NCBI RefSeq assembly: GCF_026151205.1
Contig: NC_087080.1
Location: forward strand, 16,467,337 to 16,531,336
Length of the DNA: 64,000 bases
Source: Bolinopsis microptera
Taxonomy: Eukaryota; Ctenophora; Tentaculata; Lobata; Bolinopsidae
Reading direction: 5' to 3'
Every line of letters starts with the position of its first letter. Position 1 is the stretch's first letter. Shown one piece after another: positions 35,869 to 48,902 of the stretch. The position numbers were made by a program, and so were the translations under genes. Under the pieces are notes generated by a model. The model was not told the origin of the DNA. It was given only the letters and a program-made list of their open reading frames with translations, and ran no database searches.

Positions 35869-36341
35869 TCCTCAACTCACATTTACAACCCTACTTCTAA
35901 GCCATTTTTTGATAATAGCCGTTAAACACAGTGAAGTGATTATAAATATCACTTTTAGAATAGATTTGATATTGGCTGCGTTTGTTACGTGGAATAAACA
36001 CGATTTTAGAGATCTACAATCAGGGAACGGCTACCGTGATATGAAAGACATTGTACACGATACTGTTAAAGTTGGCACTTACTTAACATTCAAATCCGTC
36101 ATCATCATATTTTCAATTGTCATATTTATTTTTCTGTTTGCTAGAATTAAAACAGTTTCTCTGAATTTAGATAAATATAAAAATACATCAGCTCTTCTAA
36201 TCTAAAATAAAATAAAATCTCCCCCCGATCAAAACAGTTTTAAAGTTTTAAATAAAATGAATTGAACTACTCTATACCTCGCAATATTCTGACAAAAACT
36301 AACTCTCAATGTAATATCTAAAAACACAGTCAAAGTGGTCT
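35869..36341. other. Short gap between convergent genes
   Basis: Holds the 3' UTR of gene B, with overlapping AATAAA signals at 36206-36216, and the 3' end of the minus-strand gene. A 98-codon open frame here has no recognisable motif. Confidence 0.5.
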
Positions 36342-39300
36342 TTAGTCGTTAAGAAAGCCCCAAGGATCCTTCTCCAAGGACCTATCATCCTTCTTTAGGG
36401 TTTCTAGAACTATTTGCTTCAAAACTTCGTAAATAGCTGACTTGGTGAATCCTAACACGGAATCAGCCTCTTTATCACTGGAAATATATTATACTTGTAA
36501 GTAAGAATCTTAAAACCATTCGAAGAGAACAAGAAAAACATTCATTACAGCAGATATTAAAAGACTGATGTTAAAAATCCAGACAGAAGGAGGGGATGGT
36601 TTCTGAAAATCCCCTAAGAAACTATACTTACGGTATAACTTGTAGATGGTCTATAGTTATCCAAGGGTTAGCGTCTGAGTGCTGCGCTTGTTGTTCTGAT
36701 TAACTTTTCCTATCATTACAACCTAAAGTATACAGAATTGTTTGCCATAAGACTCAAATTTTTGAAGTTTTGTGGCGTAAAACTGAAATAATGCTTCATA
36801 TGAACAATTTATAGAATATATTGCTTTACAAGTCGTATGAAAATAAATAAGAACTACACACACCAGTAATTTGTATATAAATCTAAATATAAATGTAATT
36901 GTAAAGTAATTAACTAAAGTACCTGATCGCCTAGTTTGACCGTATTGTTTCTGAGAAGGAAAGGAACGCAGCTAAAGTGAACAGGGGCTCCATCCCCGCA
37001 CACTACACGTCCTTTACTCGGACCTGTTTCACAAGTCACATTAGAAGACTATTAGAAGTATTTTGGAAGAAAAATTAAGAAAAATTAGGGTTAGATCAAT
37101 AACTGTAAGGTAACTGGAGCAGGGGGAAAGTTTAACAATAAAAAATAAAACAATTTGCTTACCTCTCTTTCCCCCGTGTTGTAGATTCACCAGTTTAGCT
37201 CTTATTAGAACGAAGTTGCCCCGAAACTGAGGAATATCTGTCCCTTTGATAATCTTGGGCATGTCACTTATCTTTCTCATCGACTTAGCCCCAGACTGTA
37301 AAATAGGGTAACAATAAAGTTGATAAAATATGAGATATGTATATGTAATCTGCCTGGAGGCCTTCAGGTGATAAATACTGTAAACATCAGATTAAATCAC
37401 AGGATGCACTACATATAGAATTCGTTGTAACTTTGTTTGAAAAGCATTAATAGACTGCGTGTACTGTGTCGGAACCCTGATAAGCGGTAATAAGTTGTAG
37501 CGCAGCGTCTGAATACATAGGTGTGACCATATATGTTGCATTGAAAGTTCTGAGGATAAGCAGTGTTCACTTCCCTTTCCTTTTTTAATGAGTTTTTGAG
37601 CAATTAAACCAAATTCGAGTGAACAACAAGACCAGCTAGCGTCTAGCGAGCATGATATCAAGATGAGGATATATTTGCGGGAATTCTTTATGCGCGCGCT
37701 AAGTTTGACTGGCTGCGCGCGTACAAATCATAAAATATAACACCGCGCCCTACTAAGCTCATAAAGAGTAGACCCTTTTGAATTTAGAACGCATAATAGG
37801 TTGCCAATCACGACACTGTTCGACAATTTGTCTCAGCCCTAAACACTAAACATGAACAGAAGAACTGCCAAATCCAGTCCCATTATATATTTATACGGAC
37901 TTAAACTTCCAATATTAATCTTAAGATATGGCTCATAATTAATTTTGATATGATAAGTAATACAAGTATCTACAAGAGTGAAAGGATGTAAACTATACTT
38001 ACAGGTGATGATGAAGCTAAAAACTTCAAACAAGCTACGTGTCTGGGGTTTAAGTCTTCAATTCGCTCCACTGCTACTATCGTCTGATTATTCATGTTTT
38101 TAAAGGGAGTTCCTTCTACTATCACCAGACTACTCTCTACCCTGCATATTTTGTAGATTTCAAATGTGTGTGTGAAATATAAATCGTACATGATAATAAA
38201 ACAGAAAACTAGAACCTCTAGTGCACTAAAAGTATAATAGCGTTATCAGTATGGTTATAGTATAACACAGTAGAACTGTTCTCAGACGACGTGTCCAGAA
38301 TCGAACTAACCTGTAGCTAGATTTGAAATGCAAGACAACTTTAGAGCCAGCTTTAGAGAGAGTAGCAGTGGTAGAGGTTGCATTGGAGAGTGTTCCCCAA
38401 ATTACAATGCTACTTTTTATATGCGTTGGAATGTCCGTTATAAGTACTGTAGGCGAGTACGGTACAGAAGATGCGCCCCTGTAATAGTGTAGTGTAGTGT
38501 AGTGTAGTGTAGTGTAGTGTAGTGTAGTGTAGTGTAGTGTAGTGTAGTGTAGTGTAGTGTAGTGTAGTGTAGTGTAGTGTAGTGCAGTGCAGTGCAGTGC
38601 AGTGCAATGCAGTGCAGTGGAGTGTAGTGTAGTGTAGTGTAGTGTAGTTAATAATATTGTCAGGGATCGACCGGGGACGAAATTTAGCCGGGGCCGGGGC
38701 CGGGACCAAGTTGAATCAGCCGGGGCCGGGATTAACCGGGATTTTGAAATGTTGCCAAGGCCGGGGCCGGGGCCGGGATTGGCTAAAATATGCCGGGGCC
38801 GGGGCCGGGATTTTTTAATCTAATTTTGAACATTTTTGAAAGTTTCCGGAAACTCGTATCAATGTGAGCTAGCTTCAAGGTCAACCTAGAAGGCAGCTAC
38901 ACAATGTTTAAAGGTTGAGGAACGATTATTTCTCTTTAATAGTTAAATGTAACTCAGAAAGGCTTTCTTGTAGCCGGACATAGATATTTCGGACACTGAA
39001 GCTGACACCGGAAACGAGTAGTCGTCTGTGATCTGATGACTATCATCATCATCTGCATTGAGTCGGCCTCACTCTCTACTGTTTTTTTGCTCCTGAACTA
39101 AATTGTTTGACGTTTGTACTAGTTATATGAAAGAAAACGGTACACGAACACATGACTTTACTCGAACTTTTTAATCAACCTCGAACTTTTTAATCAACAT
39201 TAATATTTTACATTCTTTATAAATTCAAAGTTGAAATTTTCTGAATATCAAACTGGAATGATGTCAAGTCCTCGTATTTATATTTTTCACTCGATCTCAT

Positions 39301-42240
39301 GTTACCGAATATTTTGTGTTTAATTTAAGTCTAAAAATCAAGATAAATTCTGATAATCTATCGATTTAAATTGAGGCAGAAAATACGAGAAATCCCGGCT
39401 AAATCCCGGCAAAAATTGACAAAAAGCCGGGGCCGGGATTGGGGGCCTCTGGCCGGGGCCGGGATTTTGGAAATTGTTTTGCCGGGGCCGGGGAAAAAAC
39501 ACAAATCCCGGCCGTATCCGGGGCCGGGATCCCGGTCGATCACTGAATATTGTCATTCAGTTAAAAGAGCACTATTTGATACCTGTTTTCAGCTGGTACA
39601 AGGGGAGGGGGCTTGTTTTCAATATTTCTGTGCACTGGTTGATTCGTTATTTCTTTCTCATAGCCGTCCTTTGATTGTCATATTTAACAGTGCCACTCAT
39701 CATCATAGTAGTAGTAGTCATCATCGACTCTTTGTATCTGATATCACTCGATCCGAATCTATGTTCATTTGATCCTGATCTATGTTCATTTGATCTGATC
39801 TATGTTCATTTGATCCTGATCTATGTTCATTTGATCTTGATCTATGTTCATTTGATCCTGATCTATGTTCATTTGATCCTGATCTATGTTCATTTGATCC
39901 TGATTTATGTTCATTTGATCCTGATCTATGTTCATTTGATCTGTGATGAGATTTCTGAGAACTATTTGAAATGTTGTCGGACGTGTTTTCTTTATCATTG
40001 AGTTTTGACCAGGACTGAGCCACTATCTCATAACTGTCAAACTTCTGCTTACTCTCTGCTTTAGTTTTACCAGCACATCGCTTCTCACATATACCCTGGA
40101 AATACAGTAATACAAATATTAAGTATTACTACTAGTATGCAAGTTTAAAGAAACAATTAAACAAACACATCTTAGTATGTGTCCAGTCATACAGTAGTAC
40201 GTCTGCAACCTTTGAGGATAAATCACTGACCTTTACAGAGATAAAATTAGAAGCATTCATAACGTCGTATTCAGCAGACAAGTCTCCTCTCAGCGCTACT
40301 TGTGTAACCCCTGCAATGTTCAACAATTGAAGAGAAGTTAAGTTTTTATAATAATTGGACAACACTAGCCCTGCTACAGTAAAACCCCGATTTACCGCGG
40401 GTTTTGGGGAAGGCTAAAACCCGCGGTAAATCGGGTTTGCGTTAAATCAGGGTTTTGGTTTTTGGGGTCCAAAATTGGCCAAAAAGGGTGGGAAAGACCT
40501 TTAATCCATAGAATTTTGATAGTCTTACGATTGTACTCAGTAATTTAATAGTATCAACATGTTTGCAGTACATCGCAAATTGTATCGAAATCTGTAATTA
40601 TCACTAGCTATCAACATCTGTTTGTTCAGATCGGATCACATATTTCCCCTGTAGTACGAACTGACCCTTCTCAAACACAGTGGTGCCCTGTCATAGGAGT
40701 ACTGACAAGCATCACAGCAGCAAAGGAGTTATACGAGAATATGGTCAGGTGATTCAATAAAGCAATAAGCAGTGTGGAGCACGAGCTCTCCCCCAGAAAA
40801 ATTCGGGGGAAAGGAAATAACCGAAGTAAATCGGGGCACAGTAAATCGGGGTTTTACTGTATATTGAATAACAAGAGAACAAATCAAAGGTGAATACAAA
40901 TAAAAGAAGAAGGATATATATTATAACAAAGTCTAAAACCTGTAGAGTCGGAGAAATTAAGAAGTTTAACTCTGCGGCTAATATTCTCAGAGGGCACTAT
41001 GTAACATCGGGTTATTTTACCCTGCAACTCAACGTACTTCTTCCACGGTTTACCACGGTTCACATCAGCTGTAGTAACTAACTTATACACTATTTCCTGA
41101 GTGTATAAAGACAGTTTCAAATTAAAATATATTGCCCATTATATTAGTGATTTAATTTAAATTGAAAGCGGGTCATCTCTTACAATTTAATTAGTTGATT
41201 GGACTGGGATGGGTACTAGCCAATGCAGTAGTTATTCATCTATACTTGAACCATACCGAAAACCAGATGAATTTATATAAAATCGAAAAGCCTAAAATCA
41301 ATTTATGGGTTATTATTAATTATCATACATATTAAAAGCTAGCTATTACCTCTTGAGCAGTGTCAGTACCACTACCACTACTAAGTGGTGCAGACCTGTA
41401 GTAAACTGTGGTCTCTTTTGTTGTATTACTCAACCCAGGGGAAGTGCTGTGTGTTTTAGTGAGCAAGTTGTTGTTGTTCTGAATAAAGGCATTTCGCAAT
41501 GCACTCCGCCCAATAAGGGGTGGTGGTTGGGATTGAATGGACTGGACAGAAATACTATCACTATCAACTTGCTCTAGGTCACTGTTATTTTGGTCACTTG
41601 TCAAGCTGAAACTTCCACCTTGATCTGACTCTGACAATATTGAAACACTATCAATCTGAATATCAAGATCACCAATCGATCCCTTCTCTGATGTAGTATC
41701 AGCACACTCCTTAAGTTCAGTAGCTCCGATTTCCACTGCATCTTTTCTGCTTGTTAAATTGTTAACAATATTTGGTAATGAGAAAGGATCAGTCCATGTT
41801 CCACTTGATGCACACTCATTCACATCTGAAGTAGTGCTGACACTGATGATAGAAACTATGTCATCTTCTCTTTCATGTTCAGAAACTATGTCATCTTCTC
41901 TTTTATGTTCAGACTTACTAATCAAGCTTATTTGGTCTGATTCATGATTTGATTCACCATTGGTGGATTTTGGTTGATCAATTGACTGTGATGTTTGGCT
42001 ATTTCGATATATTGCTTCGGGATCTGTAATCTGTTCAGCTAAGTAGTTGCCATTACAGACTGTTGCTTCCTGTTTGAGATCATTTGTTCCCAACAAATCT
42101 AATCTTTGGAGTAAGCAGGGGTCCAAAATACCATTAAAAACCTTATAATCACAGTTAGAGCAGGTCTTGAAGTGATCCAATAGTTCAACAACAGAACCAA
42201 TCAATTCTGATGGCTGCACCATTGCACTACCTTCTTGCAT
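36342..42240 (-). CDS. Unrecognised 11-exon protein, possible OB-fold domains
   Basis: Exons (minus): 42240-41350, 41096-40940, 40310-40210, 40095-39748, 39611-39583, 38412-38311, 38141-38003, 37295-37163, 37023-36923, 36681-36632, 36477-36342; 2187 nt, 728 aa, phases consistent. I do not recognise the protein. Residues 1-297 are one large exon: a short folded-looking start with two CxxC-like cysteines (CSNCDYK), then a Ser/Asp/Glu-rich acidic stretch. Three later segments are beta-rich in the manner of OB folds: WKKYVELQGKITRCYIVP, SSIVIWGTLSNATSTTA, and FRGNFVLIRAKLVNL with VVCGDGAPVHFSCVPFLL. Exon 4 contains a 21-nt in-frame repeat (RSGSNEH). The 29-nt exon 5 is the weakest call. An OB-fold nucleic-acid-binding role is only a guess. 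Confidence 0.65.
38483..38645. repeat. Pentanucleotide microsatellite
   Basis: (AGTGT)n with an internal AGTGC variant block, in an intron of the minus-strand gene. It ends 15 bp before the hAT-type element. Confidence 0.95.
38661..39545. mobile_element. Non-autonomous hAT-type element rich in GGGGCC
   Basis: 885 bp flanked by a perfect 8-bp duplication AATATTGT (38653-38660 and 39546-39553). Ends are CAGGGATCGACCGGG and, inverted, CAGTGATCGACCGGG; CAG ends with 8-bp duplications are typical of hAT. Both subterminal regions hold many CCGGGGCCGGGGCCGGG blocks, in the same orientation at both ends. No transposase frame. Confidence 0.85.
39765..39945 (-). repeat. 21-bp coding repeat in exon 4 of the minus-strand gene
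   Basis: About nine copies of a 21-bp unit encoding RSGSNEH. One unit is 20 bp long, which moves the rest into a second open frame (DQMNIDQ). The modelled exon continues in that frame to a donor at 39747. Confidence 0.8.
40377..40859. mobile_element. Pogo/Tc1-mariner-type MITE
   Basis: 483 bp with inverted ends CAGTAAAACCCCGATTTAC and TA on both sides (40375-40376, 40860-40861). Internal second copies of the end motif (GTAAATCGGG) are visible. No coding frame. It lies in intron 2 of the minus-strand gene. Confidence 0.85.
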
Positions 42241-44918
42241 GTGGCCTATGAGTATTTACAGGTGAGTGTTATAATTGTAATAACAGAACCACCTGTGAAC
42301 AAATTTAATAAGATCGTTTCTCACCCTGATTAGTAAATAGGGTCTAAAGAACCCCAAAAAATAGTCCAACGCCAATCAATAGGCATCACTTTATACAGCC
42401 AATTGGTCATATTGAATCAGGATATGCGGTTGTGTGAAAGTCCATATCTCAGCTCCCAATGGGAGTTCAGAGGTCTACAGCTCCATCAAGATGACTACAA
42501 TCATCACATTTGGGGGCAAATGATGGTTTGGAAGGATACTCATTGTTGCCCAATTTCGCATCACAATTTGAAGAAAGAAAACAACAAATTAGATAGCACC
42601 CTTCAAGTTTGGGTAATTGCTGCAGGCAGGGATACACCATTTAAAATCATTTGTTTCTGATTTTGGTTAGTAAAACAAAATTTTTAGTAAAACAAAATTT
42701 TTATTTACCACAAAACAATCAATACATATTTAATATTATTATACATTTACAAATAAATCTAAATTTAAATTCAGCTATATACACAATACACAGCCCGCCG
42801 CGCAGACAGCCACACATTGCTGAGAGATTCTCAGGTGCAGATGTAAGCGCCGCGCGCGAGGTTTGTTATCTTACAATTACATATACATGTCACGATATAT
42901 TATTAATTATCAGAGAATTTTAGAAGCAAAATAATAATTGCATATTGGGAAAATTTCGGTCGTTAACGCAGTACAGGGCGTGGACACTGCAATGCTAATA
43001 ACGGAAAGTTCTGAGGCACGAGTTTCATTCAGCTACCCAATTTATATGTGACATGTACTTGTATTAAATTCAGATAAATGTTAGTAACAATCGACGCCAA
43101 CATTGCGCAACTGTAAACTGCAAAATGTTAACGTCGATTATCACTAAATCACATCTCGCAAGTTACTAATTCTTTGCACTATATATGTTACGTCACTATA
43201 GCATATGTCATTCATATTGTACGTTATATAAGATAAAAATAAACATTTTATAATTGTTTCAATGTTCAACACTGCTAAAAAACAAATACCTACTTGCCCA
43301 TCGATTAAGCAGTCGCCAAAACAAGGCTCAAAGTTAATTTACCTTCACACCTCGTTTTGGAGACTGAAGGATGTCAATAAATAAATAATGGATAATATTA
43401 ATACTGAATATGATGGATAATCAGTAATATCAATAAAATCCACAATCACTAATCATGTTTTCGATGGGCAAGCACTCGCAACTGGATGCTGAAACAAACG
43501 GCGCAAGTCTTGCACCGTTCATGCAGCATACGTCGCGAGATATCATGAGCTCCGCTAACTCTGCGATTCTAACGGATGAATTAGGCTACCCCGACAGAAA
43601 CACAGGTAACAGGGGGTTGTGGAAGGACACGAACACTGTTCGTTAACTCGTACCCCGGGTACCCCCTATATAGATCTATGTCCCGCCGGAGAGAGCCCAC
43701 CACCAGTCATATCGAAAGCAGCTTTTAATTCTGAATTATAAATATCAGTTATCACGTCGTCATAATAAATAATATACATTACCACTACACACTTGTCACT
43801 ACACACTTTTATGCACAGTACAACTAAAATATTAACAAGAGACAGAAGAGTTTTACATCGGCTCAGCACCGCAAGGACGTTGGCTATACACGTGGTTCAT
43901 AAATTAGTTTGATTTGGGTACGGTTCGACCGGGAAAGTGGTCGGGATTAGTTCTCATAATGAGTGATCACTGTCGTCAGATATATTAGAGTTAAGAAGGC
44001 TGGAGTTAAGAAGGCTGGAAAATTTTAAATTAGAACGATACATTCGATTAAATATAAATTATAAGGGAAGTTGATGTTAACAATGTCCAAGAATGATACA
44101 AAATTATGATTAAATTGAATTTCAAAACAATGATTATAGAGTCAACAATCAAATGGTATTTTTGATCATTTCGTCCGTATTATTTTACACAATATAAAAC
44201 CTACAAAAACATTTATGAATTTACATTCACAAATCTAGGACTTCAAAGCTCGTATTTTGAGGGATGAAGTTGGAAAATACGACATTCAGTCCACCACTCT
44301 CATTTCACAACTCCCATCTACCATTCTCCCATCTTATAATGACTTTATATCAAGATCCACCAAAACTTAAGCTTTTTGACTACTCCTACAAGATTAGCCT
44401 TGCTAAAAGTCGCCTGAACAAGGCACTCCTAAAGCTGCAACATGCTTAAAATGATTCAGCATAGACCTCAAGCGATTATGACATAATGCAGTAGTCATTT
44501 GAAAACAATCCCCTCCAACAAATTTAATTCATTGTTCTCGGCCCACAGGTTCCCCTATCGAAAATTTGATTTTGGTAAAAGTGTGCTGAGTCGGGAGTCC
44601 ACCACCTAATCACTTATGTATTTAACCTAATATTTAGTATAGTACAGGTGAAACATTAGGTAGGTATTTTTATCTTAAGTAGATATTAAGAATTTGGTAA
44701 ATTTCTAAATTGTATGATTATTTTCCATTATTGAGACGTTTTTGGTACTTAATTAAAAGTGCTGATGACTCCCCCGCTGCATTAGCGTTAATATAAAGTT
44801 TGCTGTCACAACAAACTGTAAAGGGCGCGTCGGTGCGCATCGTAAGAATTTGTTGAAGATTATTATGAATGATTTGACCCGTAGAGGTTTAAAACTTAAC
44901 TCTTTGAATGATCTTAAT
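42241..44918. other. Intergenic region with one weak candidate exon
   Basis: Mostly AT-rich with no clear gene. The best candidate is a plus-strand frame at 43455-43612 (ATG, 52 codons, fairly even codon use, followed by a GTAACA donor), but no downstream exon can be joined to it. A short open piece near 44244-44340 is also unassigned. GC-rich CGCGC clusters at 42793-42860 may belong to the promoter of the minus-strand gene. Confidence 0.35.
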
Positions 44919-44931
44919 AAGCTTAAGATAT
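44919..44931. repeat. 13-bp target-site duplication, left copy
   Basis: AAGCTTAAGATAT, repeated at 46103-46115 on the far side of the LINE fragment. Confidence 0.85.
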
Positions 44932-45864
44932 AACATTGGATATAGAGGCTCACTCCAAAACACCATCGACAACATCCCCAGTGAAACCATCACCTGCTAC
45001 ACAGACGGGTCACGCACAGACTCAGGTAGCGGGGCTGGTTATATTATCACCACAGACAACAACAACACTACACTAGATGAAAGATCATTCAAGCTTCCCG
45101 ATTATTGCACCGTTTATCAAACAGAACTCACTGCCATCATCGAAGCTTGTAAATATCTATCAACTTATACAAACACACACATCATCATATGGTCAGACAG
45201 TCTCTCCTCTATTCAAGCCATATCCTCACCTTCAACGAGGAGTAGGACTACAAGAGACTGTTACGACACCCTCAATACACTCGGATCCACTAACACCTTA
45301 GAGATCAGATGGATAGCTGCACACATTGGATTGTGGGGTAATGAAAAAGCAGACGAGCTGGCCAAAAATGGTACAACCAGTGAATCCACTTTGAATTGCC
45401 CAATTCCACAATCTTACATCAAACGCCTGATCAACGACAAAGTCACAAAACTTAATCAAGAATCATGGATTACTGATGGTCCCAGACACACTAAACTGAC
45501 ACTTGGACATAAAAACATCAACATCATCAAAAATCTCAACACTACACTCAGTAACAACAGACAAAATTATAGAACTGCAGTGCACCTCATCACGGGACAT
45601 TGTGGCCTCAACAAACACCTACACACCATTCGCAAATCAGACACAAGTGCTTGTCCTAAATGCGGCGACGAAGAGGAGACTGTCTCACACTTTCTCGGAC
45701 AGTGCCCGGCTATTGCCCAAATAAGAGGTCAATATTTCCGGGACTACTACCTCTCTGTCAATGACATATTCGACAACCAACACATCTCCACCATTGTCAA
45801 CTTTACAAACCACACTAAACGCTTAGTGGTGCCAGAGGAGTTGGACCAGACAGGTGTAACATAG
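44932..45864 (+). pseudogene. LINE pol C-terminus: RNase H domain and zinc knuckle
   Basis: About 310 codons from the truncation point to the stop. RNase H acids are all visible: D in YTDGSRTDSG, E in QTELTAI, D in WSDSLSSIQAI, D in NEKADELAK. A CCHC-type motif follows (CPKCGDEEETVSHFLGQC), as in Jockey- and I-related LINEs that keep an RNase H. Endonuclease and reverse transcriptase are missing, so the copy is dead. The ATG at 44908 belongs to flanking DNA. Confidence 0.85.
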
Positions 45865-46073
45865 CGACTACTTTAACGCCGTCTTATTTCGCCTCTCTCT
45901 TCCACACTCAACCACCACTTAAGCGTTTATCTATGACACACCCCACAACACTTACCATCATCCTTGATTACACATCTTGATTCCACTGGCATCCTCCCAC
46001 AGGACTGCCATACCCCAGAGGTAGGCAAAGCATTCATATGCTATCCTCTCGTGGGCCAACCAGGCCCAGCCTC

Positions 46074-46102
<29 letters not shown>
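44932..46102 (+). mobile_element. 5'-truncated LINE with RNase H and poly(A) tail
   Basis: A 1.17-kb insertion ending in a run of about 27 A and flanked by a 13-bp duplication, the signature of target-primed reverse transcription. Only the 3' part of the pol ORF is present. Confidence 0.9.
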
Positions 46103-46107
<5 letters not shown>

Positions 46108-46115
46108 TAAGATAT
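46103..46115. repeat. 13-bp target-site duplication, right copy
   Basis: AAGCTTAAGATAT directly follows the poly(A) run. The next 315 bp, to 46430, show no gene. Confidence 0.85.
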
Positions 46116-46430
46116 TAGCCGATGATAGAGTTGCTCGGAGAAACAAATTTTAACTCTAGCTGTCTTGCTCTGTACTGATCACCATTTTAGGATGACTTGA
46201 TTTCTTTTAGGGGTTTTGAATATTTTAATGGTGTAAACAGTTTCTTAATAATAATTAAAAAGGGTTTTTGTAATTTCATAGTGTGAACAGATTCCAAATT
46301 TATATATTTTTAAACTGATATTTAATAAATGATTACAATAACCAATTTTAAAGTTGTCATATTGCAGCCTTTAGGTACAAAAATATACTTATTAAATTAT
46401 GCTCACTTAGAAACATTTTTATATTATTGA

Positions 46431-46438
46431 TTGACGAT
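46431..46438. repeat. 8-bp target-site duplication of the 14-kb element, left copy
   Basis: TTGACGAT directly before TAGTGTGG; the same 8 bp follow the right end at 60461-60468. Confidence 0.9.
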
Positions 46439-47755
46439 TAGTGTGGTTGGTTTTATCCGATTTTTTTAGATTTTTATGGAGGTTGTACCATTGTAAAACT
46501 TACATTGTGACAGTATAGATGGCGAAATATTTTTGAAAATGGTCCTAACACAGCTTTGATCGTAACAATAACATTGGGTGAATAGATTGGGTGAACAAAC
46601 TATGAAGCAGGCAATTATATGTGCTCATCCATCATTCTGCATATGTAAGCTCAGTAGTTTAATTGCTGATTCATACTCAATGGTGAATCGATAGAATTCA
46701 TGTGTCGGAGATCTCGTGAGAACACCTTTTAATAATTATAGCCCTCAGGATCGCATTATCCCGATCCGGCCGTAATGTGTATTGAGGTATGCACTAATTG
46801 TAGTGGTGAACGGTTGCAGCTCAGGCTATGTTTCAGTATAACTATATATCAGAGATCGCAGTATATTTACACATTACATTCTACTCGGATTGCAGATTGA
46901 AATATTTTCCTGTTGGAACCATGACACATGCATGGGAATACCAAAATATTAATTGTAGTTGTACAACTAATATGATCAATAATTAATAACGGCAACGCTA
47001 ATTTGTCCTTATTGGACTTTATTTTTACGGACATAAGTTAATAGTTGCTGCAAATGCCAAATGCTACAACTACAAGTTAAGCCCTATAAGCGTTCATTTT
47101 AATGTCCGTTCATTTCAATTTTAATATCCGTTCGAATATTGGCGGACGTTTTAAATTGTAATTAAATAGACCATTGAGCGGTCGCGTTTATTTTAATGTC
47201 CGCTCAAAATTATTCCCGTTCACATTATTTCCGGTTGCAGTACGGGTAAAATAACGTCCGAATAAAGCTATCCGATAAGCTCAGGCAGAGCTTTCGGACT
47301 GCGTAAAACTAAACAACTTGAAACGTTGAAGAACGCCGTTAAGGCGGCGCTCAAATTGCATGATCAATTACGGACATAAGTTAATAGTTGCAAATGCCAG
47401 ATGCTACAAGTTAAGCACTAGCGTTCATTTTAATGTCCGTTTATTTTAATATCCGTTCGAATTTTGGCGGACGTTTTAAATTGTTAGTAAATAGAGCATT
47501 GAGCGGTCACGTTTATTTTAATGTCCTCTCAAAATTATGGCTACGCCCGTTCACATTATTTCCGGTTGCGGTACGGGTAAAATAACGTCCGAATAAAGCT
47601 ATCCGATAAACTCAGGCAGAGCTTTCGGACTGTAAAACTGGACAACTTGAAATGTTGAAGAACGCCGTTAAGACATCTGTTGTTGACTCACCTAAAACAC
47701 AAACATACAGTTCAATGGCGAAGAATTCACAGCCAAAGCTGAGCAAGTCATAAGC

Positions 47756-47998
47756 TTGGAAACGCTCAAAAGCGTAGTAAAACGTGTTGTTGAGGAAGAG
47801 GACCGCAGTCGCAACGTCATTGTATTTGGTCCGTCACAAGGGAGCGAGATATATAGAGAACTTATTGACACAGTTAGCGAGATTTTTCAAAACATTGGAC
47901 AGAAACCGAAGATTGTTGAAGCGTGCAGAATTGTCACGAAATCTAAGGACAATTCAGTTACAGCATCATTAATAAGTGAGCTTACGTTATTCGTTTAG
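47756..47998 (+). pseudogene. LINE ORF1-like fragment inside the left arm
   Basis: About 80 codons containing VVKRVVEEEDRSRNVIVFG, EIFQNIGQKPKIVEACRI and then a stop at the microsatellite. The RNVIVFG...KPKI pattern resembles the RRM-like core of ORF1 proteins of non-LTR retrotransposons. An upstream ATG at 47715 is in another frame. The right arm holds inverted copies, at 58228-57986 and, broken, at about 59580-59240. It looks like captured sequence carried as part of the arm. Confidence 0.45.
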
Positions 47999-48240
<242 letters not shown>

Positions 48241-48902
48241 AATTTCCAAGCGGCTTAATCAAGAAAACGGTAAGAGTTACGGTGGTCTATATATTTACTA
48301 GGCGGCGTTCAACTTGTCATTATGTTTATAAACACAAAAGCTGAGGTCCCCAGGTAATGAAACATATTAACATAATATTAATATTATGAATTGGGTCATG
48401 CCATGTGAATTTTATATGCTAATCTGCATTCATCACGGTTTTTATACTAATAAATTATTATTATGTAATGAGTAAGCACGAGAATTTACCTACTATTAAG
48501 AATAATTAGAACTCATGGATTTATTTTTTCTGAAATTACCATTTAGTGTCAAATTGGTGCTAGTGCTACCCACCCATGACGGGGTGGTATAATCATGTAA
48601 CTTGCGGTTGATCGAACAATTAGCTTCGAAACAATTTGGACTTTAATAGCCCTTAAGCTTATTAAACGACATAACTCATGATGTTAATTTACTCAATAGA
48701 CACTTTTAACACATTGTTCAAGGTAACTTCTAAATTACTGTTACCGAAGTTCAAATGCCCTGCAAAAAAATCGTTTGATGTGCCCAATATCTATGCTTCT
48801 CAATTCCCACAATTAGCCTCAATATTCAATAATCATATAACTATAAATAAAACAACGCCATCTGCATCAATAACACCAGTTTTATAAACTTTTGAGCCCA
48901 CC

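Noticed and set aside
35909-36205. 98-codon frame after gene B with hydrophobic segments
   Set aside because: Lies in the 3' UTR between the stop and the AATAAA signals; hydrophobic content is expected from AT-rich sequence.
38410-38709. 99-codon minus-strand frame with LHYTT repeats
   Set aside because: It arises from the AGTGT microsatellite and the edge of the hAT-type element.
43455-43646. 63-codon plus-strand frame as a gene
   Set aside because: Composition is better than its surroundings and a donor follows, but no second exon or homologue could be found; kept only as a weak candidate in the intergenic entry.
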